64,000 nt of DNA from Acidimicrobiia bacterium (GCA_022819825.1 JAJEGM010000013.1:42302-106301); one strand, 5' to 3'. Shown: positions 54,038-63,691, numbered from the stretch's first letter. Made by a program: numbers and translations. The notes: generated from the letters alone by a model not told the origin.

Positions 54038-55150
54038 TTAGTTGTACTTGTAGACGCGGGCGGCGTTGGCGTAGAGGACTTTTTCTTTGTCGGGGTCGGT
54101 CATGTTTTGGACGAGCTCGGCGATGATCTTGCGGCTGTCGGGCCACAGGGTCACCGAGTGGGGGTAGTCGGACGACCACATGGACATGTTCACCAGGGTC
54201 TGGTTGCCGCCGGCCATTTGCATGTGGCCGTTGTGGTCGTCGAGGCCGGTGACGAACACGTTGGTGCCCAGATAGCTGCTGGGCTCGCGCTCTATGGGGG
54301 AGTCGGACCAGGCCGACTGGGTGTGGTACTCGTCGTCCATGGTCTGGTACCAGAACGGCACCCAGCCGTAGTTCACTTCGGCGGCCACCACCTTGAGATT
54401 GGGATGGCGGTCGAAGATGCCGGCGAAGATCATGTAGGTGAGCGGGCGCACCGCGCTGAAGAAACGGTTGACGATGCCGGGCACCGACACGTTCTGCTCC
54501 ACCAGCTCGTCCCAGTCGGAGTCGGGCGGCTTGCCGCCGAAGGTGCGGTGGAAGGTGACCGGTACGTCCAGCTCCGAGCACGCCTTCCACAGCGGCTCGT
54601 AGTACGAGTGGTTGTAGGGGCGTGACGGCATGCCGGGGACGAACATACCCTTGGCCCCCTTCTCCAGCACCCGATCCACCTCGGCCAGGGTGATGTCCAT
54701 GCCATCCTCGGTAGGAAGCATGGGCAGGCCCCGCAGCCGGTCGGGGGCCGCGCCCTGGAACTCGTCCAGCACCCAGTCGTTGTACGAGCGCATGCAGGCC
54801 ACCGCCAGACCCCGGTCGGGCTCCAGGTAGGTGAAGATGGAGTTGGCCGGGTACACCACCGAGCCCCACACGCCGTCGATGTCCATGTCGGCGCAGTGGG
54901 CGGTGCCGTCGTAGTTGCCCGGCATGATCTCCTCGAACTTCATGCCCGAGAGCTTGTAGTCCTTCTTGGCTACCCCGGCCATGGCCTCGATGCCGAAGCT
55001 GCGCTTGGGCGGCCCGCCGTCGAACGACCATCCGTCGCCCCCGTCGGGGGCGGGCATCATTCGGGGGATGCGGTCTTTGTACTCATCGGGGACCCGCTCG
55101 AACACGTGCGGCGGTTCGTTGATGTGGCAATCGGCCGAGATGACTCTCAC
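54038..55150 (-). CDS. amidohydrolase-2 family protein
   Basis: 370 residues from the GTG at 55150. ISADCHINEPPHVF at the start carries the DxH metal motif, FHRTFGG near 166, and WSSDYPHSVTLWP near 325 holds the conserved Asp-Tyr-Pro-His. A longer ATG at 55183 adds eleven residues outside the family. It is convergent with the cupin. Related to the other three amidohydrolases in the cluster and likely catabolic. Confidence 0.85.
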   Translation of the reverse strand: MRVISADCHINEPPHVFERVPDEYKDRIPRMMPAPDGGDGWSFDGGPPKRSFGIEAMAGVAKKDYKLSGMKFEEIMPGNYDGTAHCADMDIDGVWGSVVYPANSIFTYLEPDRGLAVACMRSYNDWVLDEFQGAAPDRLRGLPMLPTEDGMDITLAEVDRVLEKGAKGMFVPGMPSRPYNHSYYEPLWKACSELDVPVTFHRTFGGKPPDSDWDELVEQNVSVPGIVNRFFSAVRPLTYMIFAGIFDRHPNLKVVAAEVNYGWVPFWYQTMDDEYHTQSAWSDSPIEREPSSYLGTNVFVTGLDDHNGHMQMAGGNQTLVNMSMWSSDYPHSVTLWPDSRKIIAELVQNMTDPDKEKVLYANAARVYKYN

Positions 55151-55243
55151 GGCCAAAACGGTAGCTGGCGGCTGCGGTTTCATGCCGCGGCAGTGTTCGC
55201 CGCCTGTCGCCGGCTGCTTTGGCGCGGGTACCGTGGCAGTTCT

Positions 55244-55304
55244 ATGAGCACGGGAAGTGGCTCTCTGAGCGCGGGGATGCGGCCATGAGCACGGGGATGC
55301 GCCG
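55244..55304. repeat. three ~20-bp tandem units at the start of the CoA-ligase-like gene
   Basis: Units 55244-55264, 55265-55284 and 55285-55304. Units 2 and 3 share about 16 of 20 bases. The first and third begin ATGAGCACGGG, but only the third is in frame with the gene, so the repeat duplicates a start codon region. Confidence 0.8.
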
Positions 55305-56679
55305 ACCGCACGAGCTGGACTACGAGGCCATGCAGCGCCTGTTCCCGCCCCCTCCGGAGTACTTCGAGACCACGTTCTTCGAGGATCCCGACACCATCGC
55401 CCGCAAGCAGCTCCTGCGCCTCCAAGACCGGGCCCATCGGGCCTGGCAGGTGCCTTTCTTCCGCAAGCGGTGGGAGGCGGCCGGCTTCCACCCCGACCAG
55501 CTTCGAACCCTCGACGATCTGTGGAAGGCCCCGGCCTACACGGTGGACGACATCCGGGCCTCCATCAACGAGAACCCCCCGCTGGGCGACTACCAGAGCA
55601 TCGGCCTTGAGGATGCCCGCAACGAGCCCATGCGGCTGTACGTGTCGGGCGGCACCACCGGGCGATCCCGGCCCACCCTCTACACCGCCTGGGACAGGGA
55701 GGTGGGTGCCATCACCATGGCCCGGGCGCTGTACGCCGAGGGGATCCGCCCCGGCGACGTGGTGGTCAACGCCTGGGCCTACTCCACCCACAACGGGGCC
55801 CACGCCTTCGACGAGGCGCTGTACCGCTGGCTCAACTGCGTGGTCCTCACCACCGGCACCGGCAACGTGACCTCCACCCGCAGGCAGGTGGAGCTGGCGT
55901 ATGAGTACGGGGCGGCGGCCATCTTGACCACCGGCGACTACATGTTGAAGATGGCCGAGACCGCGGTGGAGATGGGCCTCGACCCCAAGACCGACTTCAA
56001 CATCCGGGCCCTGCCCGGCGGCCACATCGGTGACGCCGAGCGGGTCAAGGAGGTGTGGGGGGTGACCCCGGCCCAGCCCTACGGGTTCCACGAGGTGCAG
56101 AACGTGTCTATCGAGTGCCCGCTGCGCAACGGCCAACTCCACATCTTCGAGGACTGCTTCGTGGTGCAGGTGGTGGACGTGGAGACCGGCGAGCCGGTGC
56201 CCGATGGCACTCAGGGGGCGCTGGTGATCACCGAGATCTACAAGACCGGCTCACCCCAGTTCCGTTACAACATCATGGACCTGGCGTTTCTGTATCCGCC
56301 GGGCCAGTGCGAGTGCGGCTCGTGGCTGCGGCGCATGGGACCCTTTGCCGGTCGGGGCGACAACATGGTGAAGCTGCGGGGGGTGAACGTGTGGCCCGAG
56401 GCCATCGGCGAGGTGATCAGCGACGTGGCTGGGGTGACCGAGGACTTCTTCTGTCGGGCGGTGCGGGCCAGCGATCGCGACGAGATGATCGTGATGGTGG
56501 CCAGCGACGCCCCGACCGATGAGTTCGGCGCGGTGGCCGAGCGGGTGGAGGACCGCCTCAAGGAGGTCGTAGGGGTGAGGATGACCGCCGAGGTGGTCGG
56601 CCCCGGCGGGCTGGACGAGCTCACCGGCATGGCCTCCGGCGCGGCCAAGCTGATTCGGTTCAAGGACGAGCGGCCATGA
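55285..56679 (+). CDS. phenylacetate-CoA ligase-like AMP-forming ligase
   Basis: 464 residues from the ATG at 55285; a TTG at 55219 would be longer. SGGTTGRSRPTL near 129 is the ATP-binding P-loop, and the C-terminal segment begins around RGVNVWPEAIGE. The overall style is PaaK-like. It activates an acid to the CoA thioester. It is followed in the ATGA overlap by an amidohydrolase and then an ADP-forming CoA ligase. Substrate unknown. Confidence 0.84.
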   Translation: MSTGMRRPHELDYEAMQRLFPPPPEYFETTFFEDPDTIARKQLLRLQDRAHRAWQVPFFRKRWEAAGFHPDQLRTLDDLWKAPAYTVDDIRASINENPPLGDYQSIGLEDARNEPMRLYVSGGTTGRSRPTLYTAWDREVGAITMARALYAEGIRPGDVVVNAWAYSTHNGAHAFDEALYRWLNCVVLTTGTGNVTSTRRQVELAYEYGAAAILTTGDYMLKMAETAVEMGLDPKTDFNIRALPGGHIGDAERVKEVWGVTPAQPYGFHEVQNVSIECPLRNGQLHIFEDCFVVQVVDVETGEPVPDGTQGALVITEIYKTGSPQFRYNIMDLAFLYPPGQCECGSWLRRMGPFAGRGDNMVKLRGVNVWPEAIGEVISDVAGVTEDFFCRAVRASDRDEMIVMVASDAPTDEFGAVAERVEDRLKEVVGVRMTAEVVGPGGLDELTGMASGAAKLIRFKDERP

Positions 56680-57548
56680 GCGCTGCCGCGCCGGCCGAGG
56701 GTGCCATCGACTACTGGTGCAACCGGTTCTTCCCCGAGCAGGCCGACGTGTGGAACGCGGCGCTGGAGGCCACCGGCATCGCGGTGAAGGTCCGCACCGA
56801 CGACACCGACTCCTTCTGTGACGCCGACACCATGGTGGCTCGCATGGACGAGCTGAGCGTTGCCGCGGTGATTCTGCCCGTGACCCATCTACCGACCCAT
56901 CCCGAGGCCACCGACTTCGAGCTGGTGGCCGCCCAGCCCGACGACTTGGACCGGCTGGCCAAAGACCACCCCGGTCGGTTCTTCGGCCAGTGGTCGGTGG
57001 ATCCCCGCACCGGCATGACCGGAGTGTCTGAGGCCGCCGCCATGCTGGACCGGCCCTGGTGCGTGGGTCTGCACACCCACACCCACAGCTTCGACCGCCG
57101 ATTCGACCACGCCGACTACTACCCCTACTACGCCCTGTGCGCGGCCCACGGCGTGCCCTTCGTGATGCAGGCCGGCACCTCCGGCGGGCTCATGCCCAGC
57201 GAGTGCGGGGTGCCCATCAGCATCGACCGCCCCGCCCTCTACTTCCCCGATGTCCGCTTCGTGCTGTCGCACACCGGCTGGCCGTGGGTGGCCGAGTGCA
57301 TCGCCATGGCCCTCAAGTTCCCCAACGTGTACCTGGGTACATCGGTGTACCCGCCCCGGCACTGGTCAGCCGAGCTGGTGGCGTTCATGAACGGCGCCGG
57401 GCGACGCAAGTGCCTCTGGGGCACCGGCTTCCCCACCGTGGGCCACCGCCACGGCCTCGGCCAGCTGAGCGAGGTGGAGATGGGCAACGAGGCCCGGGCC
57501 AACCTGCTCGGAGGCACCGCCCGCCGGGTGTTTACTCGCCTGTTATGA
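56676..57548 (+). CDS. amidohydrolase-2 family protein with weakened active site
   Basis: 290 residues. The TIM-barrel pattern is retained: CVGLHTHTHSFDRRFDH near 128, HGVPFVMQAGTSGG near 157 and SHTGWPWVAE near 198. But the N-terminus begins DYWCNRFFPEQ in place of the DxH motif, and the C-terminal GTGFPTVGHRHG replaces the usual GSDxPH aspartate. It may use a different chemistry or be a structural partner. Overlaps both neighbours by ATGA. Confidence 0.75.
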   Translation: MSAAAPAEGAIDYWCNRFFPEQADVWNAALEATGIAVKVRTDDTDSFCDADTMVARMDELSVAAVILPVTHLPTHPEATDFELVAAQPDDLDRLAKDHPGRFFGQWSVDPRTGMTGVSEAAAMLDRPWCVGLHTHTHSFDRRFDHADYYPYYALCAAHGVPFVMQAGTSGGLMPSECGVPISIDRPALYFPDVRFVLSHTGWPWVAECIAMALKFPNVYLGTSVYPPRHWSAELVAFMNGAGRRKCLWGTGFPTVGHRHGLGQLSEVEMGNEARANLLGGTARRVFTRLL

Positions 57549-59680
57549 CTGTTCCTGAGCCCGAGGTGAAGGAGCAGTTGGCGGCGGCCGGGGTTGCGGT
57601 TCCTAGAGGGGTCAGCGTGGCCTTCGCGGATGCAGTGGCCGACCCTTCGGTGCTGGGCGTGGCCGCGGAAGCTGAAGGACTAGCCGGGCCGCTGGTGCTC
57701 AAGGGTTGGGGCGGTGGGCTTGTGCACAAATCGGACGTGGGGGCGGTGCGTCTGGGGCTGGCTCCCTACGAACTGGACTACGAGGCCTCGACGATGGCGG
57801 CGGAGGCCGCGGCGGCGGGCGTGCGGCTCGACGGGTTCCTAGTGGAGGAACAGGCCGAAGCTGGGGTGGAACTACTAGTCGGGGTGGTGGACCGGCCTCC
57901 ATTCGGCCCGGTTGCCGCTCTCGGCTTGGGCGGCACCCTCACTGAGGTGCTCGACGAAGTGGTGCTGAGGCTGGCACCCATCTCTCGAACCGACGCTGAG
58001 GCCATGGTGAGCAGCTTCAAGGGTGCCGTACTGCTGGGCGGGTTCCGGGGGCAGCCTCCGGTGGACGTCGATGCGCTCATTGAGCTGTTGCTGGCCGTGG
58101 CCGGACCCGATGGTTTGGCTGAGCAGTTGGGCGAGCGCTTGGTTGAGCTGGAGTGCAACCCGGCTATTGCCACGCCCGGTGGCGCCATCGCGGTGGACGC
58201 CCGGCTCATCACCCGGGAGGCACCTTCGGGAGCGGACCCCGAGCCGCCGCCTACCGACTTTGGGCCGCTGTTCGCTCCCCGAGGCATCGCCGTGGCCGGG
58301 GCTTCCACCAGCCGGCCGGGATTCGGCAACACCTTTCTGACGGCGTACAAGGAGCTGGGCTGGGGACCGGGCACGCTGTGGGCTGTCCACCCCAAGGCAA
58401 CCGAGATCGACGGGGTGCCCGCTGTGCCCACGGTGGCCGACATCGACGGCGACGTGGACTACGTGGTGGGGGCAGTGCCCGCCACGGCCTGCGCCGATCT
58501 GGTGAGGGGGGCGGCGGGCAAGGCCAAGTTCGTCCACGTCATCAGCGGCGGGTTCCGGGAAGCCAGCCCGGAGGGTGCTGATCTGGAAGACACCCTGGGT
58601 GAGGTGGCTCGGGAGTCGGGGGTACGGGTACTGGGTCCCAACTGCTTGGGGGCCCATAGCCCGGCCGGTCGGCAGACCTTCTTGCGCAATGCCCCCATGG
58701 ATGTGGGCCGGGTGTCCATGATCTCCCAGAGCGGCGGTCTGGCCGGCGACATGGTGAAGGCCGGGGCGATCCGGGGAATCCGCCTGTCAAAGCTGTGTAC
58801 CGTCGGCAACAGCGTCGACGTCACCCCCGGCGAACTGCTGGAGTGGCTAGTGGGCGATCCCGATACCCGGATCATCGGTCTGTACTTGGAGGACCCCCGC
58901 GATGGCCGCCGACTCACCGACGCCCTCCATGCCGCCAAGGGTCACAAGCCGGTGGTGATGCTGGTGGGGGGCCGTACCGCTCAGGGCGGGGGAGCGGCCG
59001 TGTCGCACACCGGGGCTCTGGTGGCCGATCACCGGATCTGGGACGCCATCAGTGCGTCCACCGGCACCAGCATCGTGAGCACCATCGAGGATCTACTCGC
59101 CGCAGTCGCCTATCTCCAGCGCTGGGCAGAGGCCGACATCAGCGGCGACCTCGACACCCTGGTGATAGGGGTGGGCGGGGGTGCCTCGGTGCTGGGGACC
59201 GACGCCGCCGACCGAGCTGGCCTGTTCACCACGCCGGTCAGCGATCGGGGCCAGCAGGCGGTTCGGGATCTGGGCTATGGGGTGGGCACCAGCATCCGCA
59301 ATCCCATCGAGATCGGCTTCGGCCCTGTGTCCGACCCCGATGTGCTGGTCAAGGCCCTCGATCCCATCCTCGAGGTCCAGCCCTATCCTGACGTGGTGAT
59401 CCACTCCAACGTCCAGGCCTTCTTCAGCTACGCCGGCGACGGCATCGAGCGCCTGTTCCCCATCATCGAGACCACCGCCGCCCACGCCGAGGAATCCTGG
59501 CCCCACTCCCGCCTATCCCTCGTGCTCCGCAACCTCGACTGCGCCCCACCCGACATCGCCGCCCGCATCCAGCAAACCTGCCTAAACGCCAACCTCCCCA
59601 CCTTCACCCGCTTCGCCGAAGCCATGGCCGCGGTGGCTGCCGCCAAACGCCATGCCCGCAACCGCGCCCTCGCCGGGTAG
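57545..59680 (+). CDS. ADP-forming acyl-CoA synthetase (NDP-forming)
   Basis: 711 residues. An ATP-grasp beta-type domain leads (about 1-220, KGWGGGLVHKSDVGAVRLG near 55), followed by the CoA-binding and ligase alpha-type domains (about 240-711; FAPRGIAVAGASTSRPGFG, and LGPNCLGAHSPAGRQTF). The phosphohistidine is in AVSHTGALVAD. Conserves acid plus CoA plus ATP to thioester plus ADP. The upstream PaaK-like ligase may do a complementary step. Frame overlaps the amidohydrolase stop by 4 bp. Confidence 0.85.
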   Translation: MTVPEPEVKEQLAAAGVAVPRGVSVAFADAVADPSVLGVAAEAEGLAGPLVLKGWGGGLVHKSDVGAVRLGLAPYELDYEASTMAAEAAAAGVRLDGFLVEEQAEAGVELLVGVVDRPPFGPVAALGLGGTLTEVLDEVVLRLAPISRTDAEAMVSSFKGAVLLGGFRGQPPVDVDALIELLLAVAGPDGLAEQLGERLVELECNPAIATPGGAIAVDARLITREAPSGADPEPPPTDFGPLFAPRGIAVAGASTSRPGFGNTFLTAYKELGWGPGTLWAVHPKATEIDGVPAVPTVADIDGDVDYVVGAVPATACADLVRGAAGKAKFVHVISGGFREASPEGADLEDTLGEVARESGVRVLGPNCLGAHSPAGRQTFLRNAPMDVGRVSMISQSGGLAGDMVKAGAIRGIRLSKLCTVGNSVDVTPGELLEWLVGDPDTRIIGLYLEDPRDGRRLTDALHAAKGHKPVVMLVGGRTAQGGGAAVSHTGALVADHRIWDAISASTGTSIVSTIEDLLAAVAYLQRWAEADISGDLDTLVIGVGGGASVLGTDAADRAGLFTTPVSDRGQQAVRDLGYGVGTSIRNPIEIGFGPVSDPDVLVKALDPILEVQPYPDVVIHSNVQAFFSYAGDGIERLFPIIETTAAHAEESWPHSRLSLVLRNLDCAPPDIAARIQQTCLNANLPTFTRFAEAMAAVAAAKRHARNRALAG

Positions 59681-59693
59681 CTACCATCGCTCC

Positions 59694-60458
59694 ATGCCTG
59701 GGGAGAATGAGTTTCGGGGGAGGGTGGCGCTGGTCACGGGGGCGGCAGGGGCGGCCATTGGGTCGACCACGTGCCGGACGCTGGCCTCTTATGGGGCTGG
59801 GATCGTGGTGCTGGACAACCACGAGCGTCGCACCAACGAGACGGCCGAGGCCCTGCGGGAGGCCTATGACGTGCCGGTGATGGCCGCGGTTGCCGACATC
59901 GGCGACCGGGAGCACATGGCCAGGACCATGGACGAGGTGTACGCCGAGATGGGGTCGGTGGACATCTTGGTGAACAGCGCGGCGGTCAACGTGCAGGGGA
60001 GCATCTTCGACTACAGGCCCGAGGACTGGGACTGGGTCATCGGCGTGGACCTCACCGCCTGTTGGTGGTTGATCTGGCGCACCATCGGGGCAATGCGGGA
60101 TCGCCAGTGGGGACGCATCGTGAACGTCTCGTCGGTGGCGGCCTATCTGGGGGGCAACGGCCGTGAGGGACCGTACGCCGCGGCCAAAGCCGCCCTCAAT
60201 GAAGTGACAAGAGGAGCAGCCATCGAGGGCGGGCCACACAACATCCGGGTCAACGCGGTGGCGCCCGGCCTGATCCGCTCCAAGTGGGTGGACGCCCAGG
60301 CCGAGCACTACGAGTCGTTCCGGGAGGAGACCCCGCTGCGTCGCCACGGCGACCCTGAAGACGTGTCCAACACCATTGCATTTTTGTGCAGCGACGAGTC
60401 GGCCCACATCACCGGCCAGGTGATCAACATCTCCGGCGGTTGGTACCTCACCCCGTGA
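59694..60458 (+). CDS. SDR-family oxidoreductase
   Basis: 254 residues. TGAAGAAIGS is the cofactor loop near 15, NSAAV follows, the catalytic Ser is in VNVSSVAAY and YAAAK has Tyr and Lys. SGGWYLTP closes the sheet. The ATG at 59694 is used rather than one at 59652 that overlaps the previous stop. Likely catabolic with the ligases. Confidence 0.88.
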   Translation: MPGENEFRGRVALVTGAAGAAIGSTTCRTLASYGAGIVVLDNHERRTNETAEALREAYDVPVMAAVADIGDREHMARTMDEVYAEMGSVDILVNSAAVNVQGSIFDYRPEDWDWVIGVDLTACWWLIWRTIGAMRDRQWGRIVNVSSVAAYLGGNGREGPYAAAKAALNEVTRGAAIEGGPHNIRVNAVAPGLIRSKWVDAQAEHYESFREETPLRRHGDPEDVSNTIAFLCSDESAHITGQVINISGGWYLTP

Positions 60459-60474
60459 CCCTGAATCCCGGCCG

Positions 60475-61254
60475 ATGAGCGGGGTCGGCGACCGGATTCG
60501 AGCCGCGGCACCAGCGCCGGGGGAGGTGGACCGCAACGCGGTTGTTCTCATCCTGCTGGCCATCGGCACCGTCATCGCCATCCGCTACGGCGGGCTGTCG
60601 TCCACCACCGACTGGCTCATCGCCACCCTCGACGGTGTGGCCCTCGATGGGCTGGCCGACCGGTTCGAAGAGGCGTTGGGTGCTTCCGAGCACGCTGGGT
60701 TCAACCGCCGCATGTACTGGGGCCTGTTCCGCTGGGTGGTGTACGTGGTGCCCGCCGTGCTGGTGGCCCGCTATGTGCTGCGCACCCGCCTGCGAAATCT
60801 CGGCCTCAAGGCCGGGCCCGAGCTCCGCCGCCATGCGCCCCTCTATCTGGGCCTCTACCTGGTGCTGCTGCCGTTCGTGGTGGCGGCCAGCTTCAACGGC
60901 GAATTCCAAGACACCTACCCCTTCTACGAGCCGCCCCCCGGCATCGACTACTGGCCCCGCTTCTACACCTGGGAGGCGGTGTACGCCGGGCAGTTCCTAG
61001 CGCTGGAGTTTTTCTTCCGCGGCGTATTGGTCCACGGTCTGGCCCGCCGCTTCGGCGCCATGGCCGTGTTCATCGCCCTCATCCCCTACGTGATGATCCA
61101 CCTCACCAAACCCCTCGCCGAAGCCCTCGGATCCATAGTCGCCGGCACCGTCCTCGGCTTCCTCAGCCTGAGAACCGGCTCCGTCTACCTAGGCGCCGCC
61201 CTCCACTTCGCCGTCGCCCTAACGATCGATTTGCTGGTCTTGGGCATCCAGTAG
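60475..61254 (+). CDS. CPBP-family intramembrane protease-like protein
   Basis: 259 residues with about seven membrane helices. ALEFFFRGVLVHGLARR near 178 is the CPBP/ABI motif 1, with one Glu and the following Arg, though the usual EExxxR has its first Glu as Leu. YVMIHLTKPLAEA near 205 is the His-containing motif 2. Glu-type prenyl-like endopeptidases of this group act in membrane protein maturation or bacteriocin immunity. Substrate unknown. Confidence 0.8.
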   Translation: MSGVGDRIRAAAPAPGEVDRNAVVLILLAIGTVIAIRYGGLSSTTDWLIATLDGVALDGLADRFEEALGASEHAGFNRRMYWGLFRWVVYVVPAVLVARYVLRTRLRNLGLKAGPELRRHAPLYLGLYLVLLPFVVAASFNGEFQDTYPFYEPPPGIDYWPRFYTWEAVYAGQFLALEFFFRGVLVHGLARRFGAMAVFIALIPYVMIHLTKPLAEALGSIVAGTVLGFLSLRTGSVYLGAALHFAVALTIDLLVLGIQ

Positions 61255-61296
61255 CCGCTGGGCTACCCGTCGTGCCCAGAATCTAAGCTGAACCCC

Positions 61297-62490
61297 ATGG
61301 CCGCTCTCGGCTACCGCACGTTCGATTCCGACAACCACTACTACGAAGCCCCCGACTGCTTCAGCCGCCACATTGAAGCTCGCTATCGGGAAAAAGCGAT
61401 TACTGCTTCCCAAAGAACCGACGGGGAGTGGGAAGTCAAAGTAGGCGACCGGCCTTACAACTTCATGCACGTGAAATTCGACAAGACCAACGCTCCCGGC
61501 TCCATGTACGAGATGTTCAAGGCCAAGCGGGACAACCCCGACCTGAGCTGGGGCGACTCCTACACCGCAGAGAACATGCTGCCCGCCTACAAGCAGCCCG
61601 ACGCCCGCCTGGAGCTGCTCGATTCCCAGGGCGTGGAGTGGGCCATCCTGCTCCCCACCTTCGGGGTGTCGGTGGAGGAGTACATGGTGGACGACATCGA
61701 GCAGACCTACGCCAACCTGCGGGCCTTCAACCGCTGGCTAGAGGATGACTGGGCCTACGACTACCAGGATCGACTGTTCACCCCGCCGCTGTTGTCGCTG
61801 CTGGATCGAGGGCACGCCATCGAGGAGCTCGACCGAGTGCTCGAGGCCGGAGCCCGCATCGTGCACTTGCGCCCGTGCCCGTGGGGCGGCGACGGAAAGT
61901 CGATCGCCGATCCCTACTACGACCCGTTCTGGGCCCGCATCAATGAGGCCCAGGTCCCAGTGGCGTTCCACATCTCCGACCTGCGCTACGGCGACCTAGC
62001 CGTGCGCATGGGCGACGACCCGGTGGCCAACGTGCGGGAGATGTCGGCCTTCCAGTGGGCCTTCCTCCACGGCGACCGCCCCATCATGGAGACGTTCGGG
62101 GCGCTGCTCTACGGCAACATGCACGAGCGCTTCCCCAACCTCAACTTCTTGAGCATCGAGAACGGCTCCGACTGGGTCCACTACCTGCTCACACTGATGG
62201 ACAAGAAGAAGGGCATGGCCCGCTTCGGCCCCTGGCCCGCCGGCCGCCCGGCCGGGCGCATGAGTGAGATCTTCAAGCAGTGCTGTTTCGTGTCCCCCTA
62301 CCCCGAAGACGACGTGGAGGCCCTAACCGACCGCATCGGCCCCTCCCAGGTTCTATTCGGCTCCGACCACCCCCACCCCGAAGGCATCGCCGACCCCAAC
62401 TCCTTCATAACCCTCATCGCCAACCGCCCCGAAGAAGAACAACGCCAAATCATGCGAGAAAACGCCGCCACCCTCTTCAACGTCGCCTAA
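61297..62490 (+). CDS. amidohydrolase-2 family protein
   Basis: 397 residues. FDSDNHYYEAPDCF near 8 carries the DxH-like metal motif, VAFHISDLRYG near 214 the His, and FGSDHPHPEG near 352 the Asp. Probably the fourth catabolic amidohydrolase of the region. The closing GC-rich sequence has strong codon bias. It ends before an intergenic stretch. Confidence 0.86.
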   Translation: MAALGYRTFDSDNHYYEAPDCFSRHIEARYREKAITASQRTDGEWEVKVGDRPYNFMHVKFDKTNAPGSMYEMFKAKRDNPDLSWGDSYTAENMLPAYKQPDARLELLDSQGVEWAILLPTFGVSVEEYMVDDIEQTYANLRAFNRWLEDDWAYDYQDRLFTPPLLSLLDRGHAIEELDRVLEAGARIVHLRPCPWGGDGKSIADPYYDPFWARINEAQVPVAFHISDLRYGDLAVRMGDDPVANVREMSAFQWAFLHGDRPIMETFGALLYGNMHERFPNLNFLSIENGSDWVHYLLTLMDKKKGMARFGPWPAGRPAGRMSEIFKQCCFVSPYPEDDVEALTDRIGPSQVLFGSDHPHPEGIADPNSFITLIANRPEEEQRQIMRENAATLFNVA

Positions 62491-62768
62491 AGCGCCTCCC
62501 ACTCTGCACAAATTGAAAGTAGTACTTGCAGATTGCCATGCCGCCTAGCCCTATGCGGCGAGGGCGAACGGCCTTCACCCTCATCGAGACTGTCTGTGAT
62601 CCCGACTTGGTGCAGGCCCGATTCCAGGTAGACTTGCCATTACAGCCTGAGTTCTGACGGCGACATTGCGGCGTTACTGCCGCCTCTCACTTCCCCCGAA
62701 GACGTAACCCCGGCCGTTTGCCGAAGCAGTGACGGTTCCGGGGTTTTCACAAGTGAGGCTACCTCCCG
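62491..62768. other. intergenic stretch with terminator-like hairpin
   Basis: 278 bp without a confident gene. A 34-codon frame on the plus strand (62553) has no family match. An AACCCCGG...CCGGGGTT hairpin (62706-62713 with 62738-62745, 24-base loop) followed by TTTT looks like a weak terminator ahead of the Abi-like gene. Composition is somewhat lower in GC than the catabolic genes. Confidence 0.5.
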
Positions 62769-63485
62769 ATGCCGAACTCTTCAACGTTCAATCCCGCCGT
62801 TGTCCGCGATCGGCTGGGTATGGATCATCTGAGGTCGTACCTTGAGGATTGCGGGAGCGACGTAGAGACAGCGCTGGTCCTACACGCCTGGAATGCCCAG
62901 ATAGCGGCGGCGTTCCTTGAGGACTTGGGTCGGCTAGAAGTCGTGATTCGCAACCGATTCGACGAGGCGCTGACTGAGCTCTTGGCATCGGCCGGACTCA
63001 CCCGCCCTTGGTTCGATCACGGACCGCTATTCCCTGGTCGAGGAGGCAACCGCGCTCGGCAAGCGATTGAGGAGGCAAAGCGGCGGGTCGCGCACGGAGG
63101 GGGGCTGCCTGTTCACCACGGCAGAGTTATTTCACAGCTGAGCTTCGGGTTCTGGCGGTTCTTGTGCGCACCTCGTCATCTCACCTCGCTATGGGGGCCA
63201 GCTCTAGCCTCCTTGTTTCCTCACCATCCCGCCTCGGACAACGCTGTCCAGATTCGAGCCGATGTAGAACTGCGGATGGACCGGTTGCATTTCCTGAGGA
63301 ATCGAGTGGCCCACCATGAGCCAGTCCACCGCCGCCGCCTCGCCGATGATGCAGATCACATCCTCAAGCTTGTCGAGTGGATGTGCGTCGACACTCACGA
63401 ATGGATAACTCACTTGTCTCGCGTCCCAACGGTGCTGGCCTCAAGACCCCCCGGCACCCGCCTACCTAACCCAATGGAGCGCTAG
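62769..63485 (+). CDS. Abi_2/HEPN-like protein
   Basis: 238 residues. RNRVAHHEP at 177-185 gives R177-x4-H182, the HEPN RNase-type pair, and the LRNRxAHHEPxx block is the Abi_2 abortive-infection signature. Earlier FGFWRFLCA and the general helical layout agree. Such proteins often cause abortive infection or act as toxins. I see no partner antitoxin with confidence. Codon use is looser than its neighbours, and it lies beside an IS-cut gene, which suits a mobile defence gene. Confidence 0.65.
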   Translation: MPNSSTFNPAVVRDRLGMDHLRSYLEDCGSDVETALVLHAWNAQIAAAFLEDLGRLEVVIRNRFDEALTELLASAGLTRPWFDHGPLFPGRGGNRARQAIEEAKRRVAHGGGLPVHHGRVISQLSFGFWRFLCAPRHLTSLWGPALASLFPHHPASDNAVQIRADVELRMDRLHFLRNRVAHHEPVHRRRLADDADHILKLVEWMCVDTHEWITHLSRVPTVLASRPPGTRLPNPMER

Positions 63486-63691
63486 CGATTACTCAAGCGA
63501 TTCGAGGTCATCGGGAATTGCGAGCATTGCTTCTTCTGCGTCTTTCGCAATAGATCATCTTCCTCGAGTTCACCGGCGAACTGAAGCGCTTCATCCAGGT
63601 AGAGCCCGGGTTGGCCCTGGGCCGTTCGATGAGGGGCGGGTGTTGCAGGTGGTTGTGGCTGAATCCATGAGGGGGCAAATGGATCCCACCG
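63486..63691. other. stretch without confident gene
   Basis: About 206 bp next to the remnant and IS. A minus-strand frame near 63490-63650 carries an acidic tail (FAGELEEDDLLRKTQKKQ) that could be the end of a small gene, but no start or family is clear. Confidence 0.3.

Noticed and set aside
62553..62657. Small type IV pilin-like ORF (RTAFTLIE)
   Set aside because: 34 residues without the following hydrophobic helix; the match to a prepilin signal is chance.
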